A stretch of DNA of 64,000 bases from Symsagittifera roscoffensis (Eukaryota > Xenacoelomorpha > Acoela > Convolutidae): positions 89,060 to 153,059 of the forward strand of contig NW_026971050.1 of NCBI RefSeq assembly GCF_963678635.1. Reading direction: 5' to 3'. Below are positions 11,871 to 22,126 of this stretch, one piece after another. The notes under the pieces were generated by a model. It saw only the letters and a list, made by a program, of their open reading frames with translations. It was not told the DNA's origin and searched no databases. Every line of letters starts with the position of its first letter. Position 1 is the stretch's first letter. The position numbers were made by a program, and so were the translations under genes.

Positions 11871-12941
11871 AGAACGTCTATGTGCTCAAGCTTTTGAATA
11901 TGACGGAATCTCTGTAGCAGTAGATGAAATTACACAAAAGAAAAAGCAGAACAAAAAAAAGTCTCAGGATGACTCAGATGAGGAACCACAAATTTGCTTA
12001 ACTTATGTAAACAATCTGCTACATTCACTATTCTCCAATTGTGAGTTTTATTTTAACAATACAATGGTTTACAACGCCAATGGATTATATCCTCATAAGG
12101 CACAAATATCAAACAAATTTAACGCCAATGGATTATATCCTCATAAGGCACAAATATCGAACAAATTCAACTCGTCAGTAGTGAGTAATAAAGGAATACT
12201 TGCTTGTCATGGATACAGTTTTGAAGAATATCCTGATTCATTTGATATGCATCAATTCACTGATAAAGCGAATTCCTTAGGAACAGGAATAAATTTTTCA
12301 CTCTATGGGTGACTCGCCATTGATTTGTTTACTTGCGAAAAATTGTTACTAACAAACACTAAAGTACGAATTAAACTTATTCGAGCTAGACCTAGTTTTT
12401 ACATGCTATCTGATAATCCAAATGTCAGTCTAAAAATTGTTGATTGTTCACTGTTTACTAGAAGAATTATAGTTGCTGAACCTGATCATCAATACTTGCA
12501 ATGGAATTTGGAAAGAAAAAACCTGCTCAAAATAATTACATGGAAACTATAGCAAGAACTTTTATCAATCCATTTTGTCAAAACCAATTCATACAACAAA
12601 ATATACTCAATAACGCTCCAATAAGAAGAGTAGCTGTTGCAATGAATACAAATTCAGCTGTTGCAGGATTTTTTCAGGAAAACCCTTTCAGCTATCAAAA
12701 ATTCCATTTGAGAGAGCTTAGAATTATTCGGGGTGGAAGAGCAATTGTTTCATTAGATACAACTTCTCCCTGTCGTCCTTATGTCACAACAATGAAAGCA
12801 ATGCAGTTTAATGAAACTTTTCCAGCTCTTCCTATGAAAGATTTTCAAAATCACTACATTCTAGTTTTTGACATGACATCACTACAGGATGCAGCTGAAC
12901 AGTTTCATTATCCAGAACTTAGTGGAGAAAGCTTGAGATGA
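11842..12941 (+). pseudogene. Polinton capsid protein, F54H12.2-like (fossil)
   Basis: Two main open stretches (11842-12312, 12501-12941) and a linking one carry a recognisable order of segments of the F54H12.2-like family that Polintons encode: FSNCEFYFNNTMVYNANG, then TKVRIKLIRARPSFYMLSD, then PIRRVAVAMNTN and ENPFSYQKFHLRELRI, ending FPALPMKDFQNHYILVFDMT. These proteins are virion components in Polinton-type viruses. A short in-frame tandem duplication of about 48 bp is present near 12074-12167. The gene is broken. Confidence 0.72.
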
Positions 12942-13040
12942 GAACTGTTTTTCCAGTTTCCCTTGGAGCAAGTAACGGAGGTGATATTCTTGGGAGAAAG
13001 ACTATTAAATGTTCAAATTGACAAATTTGGAACAGTCGCT

Positions 13041-13640
13041 AAAATGTTTAGTTTTTTTTCTGAGTTTTCAGGTTCCTATAAAAAAGGTTGTAAATTTTTT
13101 GGGACTTTTCATTGTTATTGTCTCTGTATGTAACATCTGTTTTGTTTTTCTTCAGACCTAAATTTCAAAAAAAAATAGACAAGGAATGCTGTTTATTTGA
13201 AAACCCAAAAAATTTCTTCAAAGTAGACTATAAACCAGTGTTCAATAATCTTTGTCAAGTTCATAAGATTTGTGTATGGGACTTTGTTGACTCAATACCT
13301 AAATGCGTGTAAGTCATGAATCTTAGTTTTTTCATCCCAAATTACACTATCAAACTATCTATTTCTTTGATTTTAGGTGTAAAGCAGCTAACAATTGCAA
13401 AGATGGATCAAATTTCACTTCTGCAAATTATTGAAAGAATCCCTGAACTCAGGTACAAGTACATGGGATCTTACCCCTCTGATAAAGTACCTCGACTATT
13501 AAAATACTCTTTTGCTAGCTCAACCCCAAGCAATGATAGAGGGGAACACTGGATCATGATAGCACGATTGGACAAATTTACTAATTTGCTGATTCCTTGG
13601 GTCGAAAAAGAACAATTTATTCCTTTCTAGTAAAAAAGAT
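13041..13640 (+). pseudogene. Polinton adenovirus-type cysteine protease (fossil)
   Basis: Upstream segment CCLFENPKNFFKVDYKP and VHKICVWDFVDSIPKC, then RIPELRYKYMGSYPSDKVP and NDRGEHWIMIARL. The P-S-D-K-V/I-P and G-E-H-W-I signatures are those of the adenovirus-type (C5) protease carried by Polintons; the H of EHW is the catalytic histidine. An intron-like stretch with a GTAAGT donor and a TTTTAG acceptor lies between the two parts, in line with spliced Polinton genes. Second copy of the block at 10586. Confidence 0.7.
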
Positions 13641-13807
13641 ATTAGCGAGTGGTTGCCAGAAAACTACAAAATACTGATAGTTTCTAAGGATTTTACGCAA
13701 TTTATTCAGCATTTCTTCATTTCAAAATTCTACCAGAGCATAAATTTAAATGATGAGCATGTTTTGAATTTTATTAGTAATTTTATGTAAGTGTGTAGTT
13801 TTTTTTG

Positions 13808-14395
13808 TAAGTGTAAATTATGGCAGTAAATTTACTATACGATGCAGTGATTTTTATATTTTCTTTATAATTTAATTTTTTTTCTTAAAATTTTGACTGG
13901 TTTTGAATTTTCAGTAGGTTTCAGCTTTGCTTCAAGTAGATAGAAAGTAAATTATTCAATAATGTAAGTCAATTTTTAATTAACCTTTCAGTGCTTTGAA
14001 GTTTTTTGAAAACTTTTTTAAATTTTACGATAAAAATTCAACGTTTTTACCCAAAAGCTCTTGCCATTGATTTATCATGTTCCAAAAAACTATAAAAAAG
14101 ACCTTCATTACACAATCACGTAATTATCCTTTGATATTTACAAATTAGATAACACGCGCCCAAAATTTTGCGAAAAAACTAGACGTTTCTCCTCAAAAAC
14201 CAAAAAATTTACATTTTCTTACCATATCTACCATCACACTAAAACCTTACCATCGGTATTCCCTATCTTAATACCTTGTAGACTCTATTCCTTATCTTAA
14301 AACATAGCATGGATCACCGGAAATCTATGACGTATCTTAATACATGGGGTCATCCTTGCTCCCCCCACCCCTGATCACCTCCAACATCTACTACT
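13808..14395 (-). repeat. Polinton right terminal inverted repeat
   Basis: Reverse complement of 3679-4265, ending CATCTACTACT at 14395 and followed by the TAACTC duplication. The inner end (GCAGTAAATTTACTATACGA) also occurs at 11360-11480, where a second, truncated copy of this end is found. Confidence 0.85.
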
Positions 14396-14401
14396 TAACT
14401 C
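14396..14401. repeat. Polinton target-site duplication, right (TAACTC)
   Basis: Identical to 3673-3678. Removing the element and one copy of TAACTC gives a sequence that matches the young Gypsy leader near 20150-20175 (reverse complement), which confirms the insertion point. Confidence 0.88.
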
Positions 14402-14604
14402 ACTAATTTAGCGCTTTTTTGTTGCCAAAAAAATGGTTATCCCAAAGATCGCGTTTTGTGGGCGATCGAAATATCAATATTCTGTTCCTAAAAGCTGGTC
14501 TGCTTACGGTAAATTCCATTGAAAAATGTTATAGGAAAAACAATACGGGTAGTATAAGTAGTAATACTAAATAAATTACACCCCCTCCGGCGCCGTTCAC
14601 AATC

Positions 14605-14992
14605 AAAATTTTGGGTTTTGTTGGAGGGAGTGGATTTTTCGAAAGTTTGAAGACCTTTTTTTGTCGACCAGATTGATTTTTCGAGCTCTGCTTTAGAACC
14701 AAAAAGATCCTGTTTTGGCCAAACTTTCAACGCCGCAGCCAATTGTTTGCATTTGCTTTTGTTTTTGGCTGCTTTTTTGAGAGTTTTGGAAAAAAACGTG
14801 TTGTTTTTGCGCGCGTTCCCCTTCAAAATTAGTGCATATTGGCGCCCAAGACGCCATTAGAAAAAATTTAAGGTCGATTGGTCAAAAATGGATTTCCTAA
14901 AGAGTACTAAAAAGGAAAACTTTTGGGTGTGCAGGGGGTCCAATTCCTCAGGGCGCCCCCCCCCCCCCCTCCTCGCCCTGAATCCGCCCCTG
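14605..14992. mobile_element. Small DNA-transposon remnant
   Basis: Interrupts the old Gypsy leader, whose matches to the young copy stop near 14605 and resume near 14993. Its right end reads CCCTGAATCCGCCCCTG, i.e. a CAGGGGCGGATTCAGGG terminus on the other strand, preceded by a 14-base C-run. A similar terminus occurs at 62874. It contains the ~290-bp block also found at 11580-11870. No transposase frame. Such CAGGGGCGGA termini occur on several cut-and-paste families, so none is assigned. Confidence 0.6.
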
Positions 14993-15385
14993 GGTTTAAC
15001 TAGGCAACTTACAACTCGGTGAAGGGTCACTACACTGCAGTCACTGCAGTGCCCTCAGCAGATTGATATCGTGTATTCTGTACCGAAAAAGATACAATTT
15101 GTTTGATGATTTCTAAAAGTCGACATGCTGCATCCTGCTTCTTGTACATGCTCTTCTACTGCAATCACTTGACCCTTCCGGATTCAGTGCAAATTATCAT
15201 TCACGTGCTCAAATACTCATATAATTCTACAAAAAAGGCGCAACAGAAAAGCTACAGGGTTGATCGTAACAACCGAGCTTGCTAAAAACATCCTTAACAA
15301 CACTATACTTAACAAAAACAAACGGAAAAGTCGATCGCATCTCAATCTCATCTGGGGGAATGTTCTTCTCTGATTTTATGTTCTT

Positions 15386-15815
15386 ACTGTTTTTTGTTTT
15401 TTTTTGGTTATTTTGAGGTATTTTGGTTTTTTCTAAGGTTCTATTTTAGTTTTTGTTTGCTTTTTTCTATATCTCTAATTGTTTTTGGTCATATACTACT
15501 AAGAGCGACGGTAAGGCCGGAGCCCCACCTTTCACGCTAAGAGAATTTGCCGTCTTAACTAGGTGAAAAAGCTAGTTCGGGGTTTCCGATTTAGGAATCT
15601 GTTTTTTGTTTTTTTTTTGGTTATTTTGAGGTATTTTGGTTTTTTCTGAGGTTCTATTTTAGTTTTTGTTTGCTTTTTTCTATATCTCTAATTATTTTTG
15701 GTCATGTACTACTAAGAGCGACGGTAAGGCCTGAGCCCCACCTTTAACGCTAAGAGAATTTGCCGTCTTAACTAGGTGAAAAAGCTAGTTCGGGGTTTCC
15801 GATTTAGGAATCTTT
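15386..15815. repeat. Tandem duplication, two ~215-bp units
   Basis: Two near-identical units (about 15386-15600 and 15601-15815), each running from a T-rich start through AAGAGCGACGGTAAGGC and AGCTAGTTCGGGGTTTCCGA. They lie in the old Gypsy leader; the young copy has one corresponding unit (reverse complement, about 19285-19500). Confidence 0.9.
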
Positions 15816-15950
15816 TGAGTTAAGAATCTTTCTTGTGGCTCATGGTTAAGAGCCTGATTTAGAACATCCGGTCAGCACTGAGGTCTCTGATAATGGCTTC
15901 GCCGATCATGACCGTATGAACAACTCCCAGGAGCGCCGTCAAGAAATATC

Positions 15951-16230
15951 TGTAACCTTCGCTCGGAAGCACATACCGACAAAAATATAGCTAGATTCTA
16001 GAATGGCTGGCCAGCGTCTAAACAGAGCTTTACATGCTTTGAATTGTCTCCGCCATGGCCGATTCAATTTGGTTCTCATAACTTCGATTCGACTATCCAT
16101 TATTTTTTAAAGGCTACCGGCCGAACCTAGCAAATTATCTTAGTTCCATTTATTATAGTGAGCTCATAGCTGCGTGTCAAAATCCCCAGACAACTAACTA
16201 TTTGTAGCGGCATTCTGGTCGAATGACACA
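15951..16230 (-). repeat. Old Gypsy LTR (shortened)
   Basis: On the minus strand it starts TGTGTCATTCGACCAG at 16230 and ends CGAAGGTTACA at 15951, matching both ends of the 920-bp young LTR. Only 280 bp long, so internally reduced. The following leader begins with a PBS-like sequence, fixing its identity as the 5' LTR of the minus-strand copy. Confidence 0.78.
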
Positions 16231-16557
16231 GAGACAAAAACCGAAAGCAAATCTCTGTTGGGTTAAATTTTTTTGTAAAAACGACGAAGCCCAAAAGTTC
16301 ATACTTAAACCAAATTTCCTCGGAAAAACAAAAATTTTTCGATTTAATGACCGTATTTTGGAAATGTTCGGCTTCCTCTTATAACCGAGTGGCCAATTTT
16401 TAGGCTAAGTGATCACTAGAAAGACACGGCTTGTATTATTTTCTCTGCTTACGCGGCTTTGACCAAGACAAACTGTTTTTACAACAAGAAAATCAAAATA
16501 TGCTTGCCATCCCTCATAACTTCCTTCGCTCTTAAACTGTCATCCAAAGTCGTGTAT
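16231..16557. other. Stretch with nothing certain
   Basis: Lies between the old LTR and the PLE fragment. No long frame. It may be upstream PLE sequence too decayed to read. Confidence 0.4.
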
Positions 16558-16837
16558 TAGCTTACATGGATGTAACTCCACCTATATCGGCCAGACAGTA
16601 CGATATTTAGCCACGAGGGTTGTTGAATACCGCAAAGAGTACTACCCAGTAGGGTAACACTTGATAGAATGTAATAAGGAGGTAGGCGTTAATGCTGAGC
16701 TGAAATCAGAGATCAAAGACCAAACATCCAACACTCAGAAGCTACTCACATTAGAGGCTTTGCATATTTGTAGGGGCAGGCCGAGAATCAACACATTCGA
16801 TGAATTCAGGAGCCCGGAATTAACACTCAAATCTTAA
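16558..16837 (+). pseudogene. Penelope-like element, GIY-YIG endonuclease tail
   Basis: The plus-strand frame starting at 16559 gives SLHGCNSTYIGQTVRYL, then ECNKEVGVNAE, LLTLEALHICRGRPRINT and FDEFRSPELTLKS, ending at 16835-16837. Y-I-G-Q-T, L-L-x-L-E-A-L-H-I and the terminal E-x-R-S-x-E-L-T-L-K are the signature of the GIY-YIG endonuclease at the C-terminus of PLE proteins, which nicks the target for insertion. Only this terminal domain remains, with one internal stop and a shifted upstream frame. The reverse transcriptase is not present upstream. Confidence 0.85.
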
Positions 16838-17078
16838 TCCATGTATAACATGGCTGAGGTTCAACAAACTGACATGTCAGAATCGAAATTATTCCTAAAT
16901 CGAAAATTTTTAACAATGAAAGAACAAAAAACTAAAAAATCTCAGACAGTTACCGGAAATTGTTATAAATGATTACGCATTTTATTTTGTATTTACAGTT
17001 GTTTAAAATTGATTGGTCAAAAATTTAAGAGCATTTTTAGACATTTTTCTTATTTTTCAGATCTTTGATCGATTTGTA

Positions 17079-17140
17079 TAGTTTGTTAAAAAGTTTTAAT
17101 CCTGATGATGCACAAAATGTGCGAAAACGTTTGAATTAAC
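17079..17140 (+). ncRNA. Hammerhead-ribozyme-like motif, PLE 3' end
   Basis: CTGATGA (17102-17108), a GCAC/GTGC stem with AAAAT loop, then GAAA (17123-17126) and a self-complementary AAACGTTT. This is the order of the hammerhead catalytic core, and PLEs are known to carry small hammerheads in their terminal repeats. It lies 265 bp downstream of the PLE stop. Caveats: one extra base before stem II and an imperfect helix I, so activity is uncertain. Confidence 0.5.
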
Positions 17141-17374
17141 ATTATAAAATTCTTATAAATTATAAGTTTTGGAAAGTCAAGTTTTTTTATTTTTTTGACC
17201 GCGGTTCAGAAACTTTTTCACTTTTCTTTGAACCGGTTGAGAGAATTTTTCGTATAGAAGCGACGTCTCATTGTTTTGCTCGATATGTTTTGTCTTTGGG
17301 AAGATTTCTCATTTTCTCATTTATTTTGACCCTTCTCTTTTATAGTGGTAAAAACGGCAGATCAATGTAAAATA

Positions 17375-17425
17375 AATTCCAGAAACGTTTTCGACATAAA
17401 ATTCATCATCAGCCAATCTAAAAAA
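17375..17425 (-). ncRNA. Second hammerhead-like motif, opposite strand
   Basis: On the minus strand CTGATGA (17406-17412) is followed, after a weak stem, by GAAAACGTTT (17391-17382 region). Shares the AAACGTTT palindrome with the plus-strand motif at 17102. Probably a relic of a second PLE end in opposite orientation. Stem II is poor. Confidence 0.35.
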
Positions 17426-17539
17426 CAAAGCACCTTCTCTTTTATATCAGAAAGAAACAACTAATGTTTGTGCCAGACGGTCATATTTGGAAGTTTGACC
17501 TTGAGAGGAGCAAAAAACACTTGATTTTGGAGTGAAATT

Positions 17540-18216
17540 TAATTTTTCAAAATTTCGAATGGAACCTGTCATGCACGATTTTCTCGCGAGAACTGAAAAT
17601 CAGAAAAAGAAGTTAGAACAATTTCAGAACAATTGAGTCGCACACGCGGGAAAGTCGTAAGAAAAAGCAGTAGGAAATTGCTATTCGCAATTTCCATCAC
17701 TATAATAATCGAGAGTAGAGCTGTCCCATCTGTGACAGAGACGAGAGCATTCCCTCGAATTGGATTATAGCGACTGGAGTATTATTCGGAACTGGACTAG
17801 AGTGAACCTTCGGTGGAAAGGTGGACAGCTTGAGTGTCCTAATGGTTCACAAGAAAACTATTGTCTAGAGTATAAACTCGTTCTCATTGTTCAAACTATA
17901 AAACATTAGACTCATTTAGTTACGTTATTTAATTCTTGAGTTAACTACCGACTGGATTATTTCCCACTTCTTGAGCGTGCTACTATGTGAGTACAAATTT
18001 AAATTCCTAGAGTGTGTTTTATGATTGTTATGTTGAGGTAAGGCGAGTTTTAGGTTGATCCATCTGAAATGGATCAAAATTCCACTGTCTAATAAAAAAG
18101 CAACTTAACGGATTGTTCCAACCCGGTTTTTAACGGCGTTCATGTATTTTGGGTATCTAGAGACCTAAGTATGGGGACGTTTCTAATTCTAGAGTGGGGG
18201 GATATTTTAGTAGTAG
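17540..18216. mobile_element. Diverged LTR-like sequence, left piece (fossil)
   Basis: Probably an older LTR of the same broad family into which the young element inserted. It has a 9-bp perfect hairpin (GGAAATTGC/GCAATTTCC, 17673-17695 region), GGTTGATCCAT with its own small stem, and a layout like the young LTR. The matching right piece is at 42741-42913, which ends GACGAATGTTACA exactly like the young LTR end. Left boundary not determined. Confidence 0.4.
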
Positions 18217-18385
18217 TGTGACATTCGACCAGAATGGCCAAAATGCAGTCTCTGCAGAATTCGGTATTTTAGCAGCAAGCCTTCCGAATTGGCGATTTAG
18301 AACGGATAAGGACGTTATTTGAACGATTAGCCAAACGGTGAAGGCTAGAAGATTCTGGAATTCTAATTTTTAAAAATTCGAATTA

Positions 18386-18393
18386 TGACGTCA
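18386..18393. promoter_or_regulatory. CRE palindrome in LTR U3
   Basis: Exact TGACGTCA, present again in the 3' LTR at 41989-41996. It lies about 170 bp from the LTR start, where U3 enhancer elements are expected. ATF/CREB use is inferred from the motif alone. Confidence 0.5.
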
Positions 18394-18535
18394 TATTTCT
18401 GAGAAACGTCAGAGACGGCCATTTTAGCTAAAATAGCAGAAAGAAACAGAACAAGTTTATCTGCGATTGCGAACAGTGCGAAAATCGAGATTAGAGAACG
18501 ACAACAAAATACAGAAGAGCAGAGGACGTTCCGAG

Positions 18536-18585
18536 TTGCAACTATTGTGCTGTTACAATAGTTGCAAGGCCGTTGCGAACAACGG
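18536..18585 (+). other. Double hairpin in LTR
   Basis: First hairpin: a 13-bp perfect stem TTGCAACTATTGT (18536-18548) pairing with 18555-18567, with a 6-nt loop. Second: a 6-bp stem CCGTTG/CAACGG with a CGAA tetraloop (18570-18585). Both recur unchanged in the 3' LTR (42140-42189). Position after U3 suggests an RNA structure near the transcript start or in R/U5. Confidence 0.75.
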
Positions 18586-19148
18586 TGAAGGGTAAAAACC
18601 AGCCCTCCGAGTTAGCGTGAACCTGAGGTTAAGGAGCTTGATTCGCCGGATTCAAGAATCCGGAAGGGTCTCGGGACGGGAACTTTTATGAACTTGTATT
18701 GAATTTTAGCATCCTGTCATGTCCTGACTTGAATTTAACTGATATTTTGATTAGTTTTGACAAGGATGAGGTGCTAGGAGTTGGGGGAAAGGGTTGATCC
18801 ATCTTCGATGGAGATGATGATTTTTATCTACTGAACAAAAACAATAGTAATATAATAAGTAGTAGCCCTGTTTTTAGGAGTGACCTCGTGGTCTGGGGAT
18901 ACTGAGACCCAGCCATGAGCTCACTATTTTTGCATGTAATTCAGTTAATTTGAGCGTTCTGGTCGAAGCCGGAGAACAGTAACGTTTTTGTCAGCCTGAT
19001 GTAAGAAAGACCACCGAAAAGTACTGGCTTGGTAGAGACGGTGAAAAACATGCAAAGCTCTGTTTAGACGCTAGCCAGTCGTCTTAAGACTTAGTTTTGT
19101 TATCCGTCGATATGTATCTTCCGGGCGAATGTTACATGTATGTTTTTA

Positions 19149-19163
19149 TGGCGCTCCTGGGTG
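19149..19163 (+). promoter_or_regulatory. Candidate primer-binding site
   Basis: TGGCGCTCCTGGGTG starts 12 nt after the LTR end. It begins with TGG as expected for pairing with a tRNA CCA end, and GGCGCTCCTGGG is conserved in the old copy (complement of 15926-15937) while flanking sequence is not. The tRNA identity was not established. Confidence 0.6.
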
Positions 19164-19700
19164 TTATTCTTTTTTAACATCATGACCGGCAGAACCGTTA
19201 ACGAGCACTCCGCGCCGAGCGGATGCTCACATTAACGCCCTTAATAGGCCTAAACCGCCGGGGCGGAAGGGTAGTTCGGAACGCGGAGGCCTTCCGAATT
19301 GCCGTGAATAGTTTTTTAACCTAGTTAAGACCGAAAATTCACGAACCAGGAAGGGTGGGGGGATCGGCCGTCTCCTCATCCCCTGAGTGGTTTGTGACCA
19401 AAAACACTTAAAGATATAAGCAAAACCAAACAAAAAGTAGTATAGTACCCAAGAAAAACAAAAAACATAAAAAATAACCGAAAAAACCAAAAACAGTAAA
19501 AAAAAAAAGTAAAAAATCAGTAGAAATCATCCCCCCAGACAAGATGTGATTCAACCCCCCCGTTTGTTGTTGATAGATATATTGTTGTTACAGGCATTTA
19601 TATCAGTCAGGATTGTTACGATCAATTTTGAGGCCCGTTTGTGAGGCTTGTACTGTAGGGTTATTTGAGCATTTAAGCACGTTAATGATAAATTGCGCTC

Positions 19701-21270
19701 AATCCGGAGGGGTCAGCTGATTTGCGCTCAATTCGGAAGGGTCTTGGGTGAAGACCGATCCGGCAAGCAGTACAAGGAGCAACAAGAAGGGGCTCAACGA
19801 CAACAACAATCGACTGTTGGGTATCGTTAACAAGTTTTGTATCCCTTTTGGTACAAAAAGTAAGATAGTAATCTGTGGGGGGCTCGACAGTGCTGCACTG
19901 TAGTGACCCTTCACCGAACTGCGAATATCCGAGTTAAGCACCTTAATTCGGATAATAAACAAACCCGGAGGGGTATAGTATTACTAATATTATTATTCAT
20001 ATAGCCTATATTAATAGTCTTATATCGTTTTTCAGTGAAAAACAACGAAAACAGACCGGTTTTTAGGGTCAAAATAGCGATATTTTGATCCCCCCACAAG
20101 TCGCGATTTTTGAGATATCGATATTTTTTTTAAACGGAAAAAAGCGCTAAGTTAGTGTGTTACATCGTAACTGCACTACTGTAATAAGTAGAACAGGTTA
20201 ACTTTAGTTCGGAAGTGGTTGGAACTAGTTTGGTACCAAAAACCGAATTTTCCCAATTTTTGATAGTAAGAAACACTAAAAATTTAGAAAATTTTTTGAA
20301 ATTTTTGAGGTAGGACAGTAAAAATAGTTGTTCGGACAACGTCCACTAGTGAATCTACAAGTCTTAAAATCCGCTACCCGAAAGCCTTCCGGGTTGCAGA
20401 GAAATCGAACATAACGTGTTTGATTTGGTGGATTCATCAATCCGGAGGGGTCCAGGTAGCATAGTTTTTCGCAAAATTTTTCTACAATAGCGTTTTAGAT
20501 CGGGTCTTTTGCATTGAACTAGAAGAGTATAGGCCTTCTGAGCTCGGATCAATAATTTTTAGGTCGAAAGGACCAGATTTGCGGAAAAAGTTAGGCGGAA
20601 CCTATAAGAGAGAAAATTTTTTGAGTTCGGAAAAAAGACGTTTTGGTTAATAACTTTGGAACTACTGATCATATCGAGTTGATCTTGGTACCAATAGATC
20701 AGAAATTAGCTGAGCTTACTAATAGGATCAGAAATTTTTCGGAAAAGCGAGCGAGAAAATTTTTTGAGATTGTTTTTAGCAAATTACACAAATCCGGAGG
20801 GGTACACCCTTCACGTTTTATAAATTTTTCTGAAAAACCCTTATACCTCTACCAAAAGTTGATAGCGATTGAACTAAGTAACTTAGGACAGTTCTAGACA
20901 AAAAGGGAAGGCTGAAGGCACAAGACAACCATAATAGAGTTGAAGTTAGGCAAGTGATAAGACCCTTCACCGTTAGTGTGAATTGTCAAATAAGTGCCTT
21001 AACTTCAACCCGGAGGGGTCTAGGAAAGGACCCTATACCCTTCCCAGTTAATTCAAACAGCATAATAGCAACGCAGAACGTATCCGGAGGGGTATAAGCT
21101 GAAATTAAGAAAACTACAAAAAGCTACTTTGATAGAGCTAAGGGCTCCGAAGTCAGAGGGGTCCAAATCCGGAGGGGTCTACTATTAACTAACTCGGAGG
21201 GGTCCCAATCCGGAGGGGTCTATATTCTGACAGTCCGGAAGGGTCCTATTTGTGCCAATCCGGAGGGGTA
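19701..21270 (+). repeat. Interspersed CCGGAGGGGT motif array in leader
   Basis: Copies of the 12-14-base motif are spread over 1.6 kb, with a cluster of seven between 21081 and 21270, in one orientation. Flanking bases differ, so the motif itself, rather than a longer unit, is what recurs. The old copy has the same motif amplified into a minisatellite at 2432-2755. Confidence 0.85.
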
Positions 21271-22126
21271 TTATTTTATTAAGGACTTAGGTAAACGAAA
21301 GAAAGACTAAAAAGCGAGAGGTATTAGGTTATTAATACACAGGCTAGGTATCAGTGACTGCACTGGTAACTTGCCTCTCAAAAAGAACCAGACTAATACA
21401 AAACAGGTCCGAACTCGGATATTCGCGACACTAAGTCTAAATTAGAAAGAGCGTGACTCATTGGTGTGGATTGAAACATAATACGTTTTTGGGAAAAGTG
21501 ACTGCCCTGAGGATTTTAGTAGGTCTAGCTCGGGCAGTCCGAAGGCAGATAGGTAACACAGTACTCGGTGGGTGCAATAGACGCCCACTTGAGAAAATTA
21601 CTGCCTTCAAAGTTTTGTCTGTTTGGTGCAGCACCAAGCAGGGAAAGTTTTTTCTTTAAAAGACATGTTCGACTATTGTACTGCGACCGACTAAGAGTAC
21701 AAGACACATACGTTTTTTTATATATACATTCATATTGTGTCAATATATTTTTTTTGTTTTTTGATTTTAAATCAACCTAAACTGTGATTGATTGGGTAGT
21801 GAGTACACTATCTTTTAAATTGACTGATAACATCATATTGTGCTAGTTTCCAGATCTTTGGACCGATAATCGGCTAGTGTGAATAAATTTTATACAAACT
21901 GTACTCTGACAACATACAGGGATTCGTAGTCACTATTTAATAGATTCTGGTGAAATTTATTGTGTTGTGTCATTATTTTTGTTAATAAAACTATAAGGTC
22001 TCTTGCAATTGAGTCAAGAGTAGGCATAGGAAAGTGACAAATAAAGAATGAGTTTAGACAAGTCGAGGATACCAAAACGAGGTAATAGCTCTAGGAAGTT
22101 CATACCTGAAAAGCAGAGAAAAAACG

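Larger units (their letters stand above)
3679..14395. mobile_element. Polinton/Maverick element, composite and broken (fossil)
   Basis: A 10.7-kb element with TIRs of about 590 bp, 5'-AG...CT-3' termini and 6-bp target duplications. Parts seen: a protein-primed type B DNA polymerase on the minus strand (about 5500-9470), an adenovirus-type cysteine protease fragment (two copies) and an F54H12.2-like capsid protein on the plus strand. No integrase or packaging ATPase was recognised. Both ends are internally duplicated (3679-4780 repeated at 4787-5690; 10586-11575 repeated at 13041-14040), which suggests two overlapping copies. It inserted into the leader of an older Gypsy copy. Coding regions are broken many times, so it is old. 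Confidence 0.85.
14402..15950 (-). mobile_element. Old giant-Gypsy copy, leader part right of the Polinton (fossil)
   Basis: Minus-strand match to the young element's 19137-20170: GCGCTAAATTAGTGAG near 14400-14415, the CAGACC/AGTATTACTA segment at 14500-14600, TAGTGACCCTTCACCGA near 15015-15035, TGTTACGATCAA and GAGCACGTGAATGATAA near 15195-15275, and the PBS-like GGCGCTCCTGGG (complement of 15926-15937). Interrupted by a small DNA-transposon remnant at about 14605-14992. Contains a 215-bp tandem duplication. Confidence 0.8.
18217..19136 (+). repeat. 5' LTR of giant Gypsy element
   Basis: 920 bp, TG...CA, with imperfect terminal inverted repeats TGTGACATTCG/CGAATGTTACA. Contains TGACGTCA (18386-18393), an ATTTTAGCTAAAAT palindrome and two adjacent perfect hairpins (18536-18567 and 18570-18585). 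Contains one leader-type motif AATCCGGAAGGGTC (18657-18670). Almost identical to 41820-42740. Confidence 0.95.
19137..22126 (+). other. 3-kb leader of the giant Gypsy element
   Basis: No long coding frame. Contains at least 12 same-strand copies of a motif close to AATCCGGAGGGGTC (near 19701, 19730, 19962, 20439, 20791, 21007, 21081, 21151, 21165, 21191, 21207, 21232, 21257) and several GACCCTTCACCG segments. A leader this long before the first ORF is unusual for Gypsy elements. Possible roles are packaging, translation initiation or regulation; none is shown. Confidence 0.8.
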
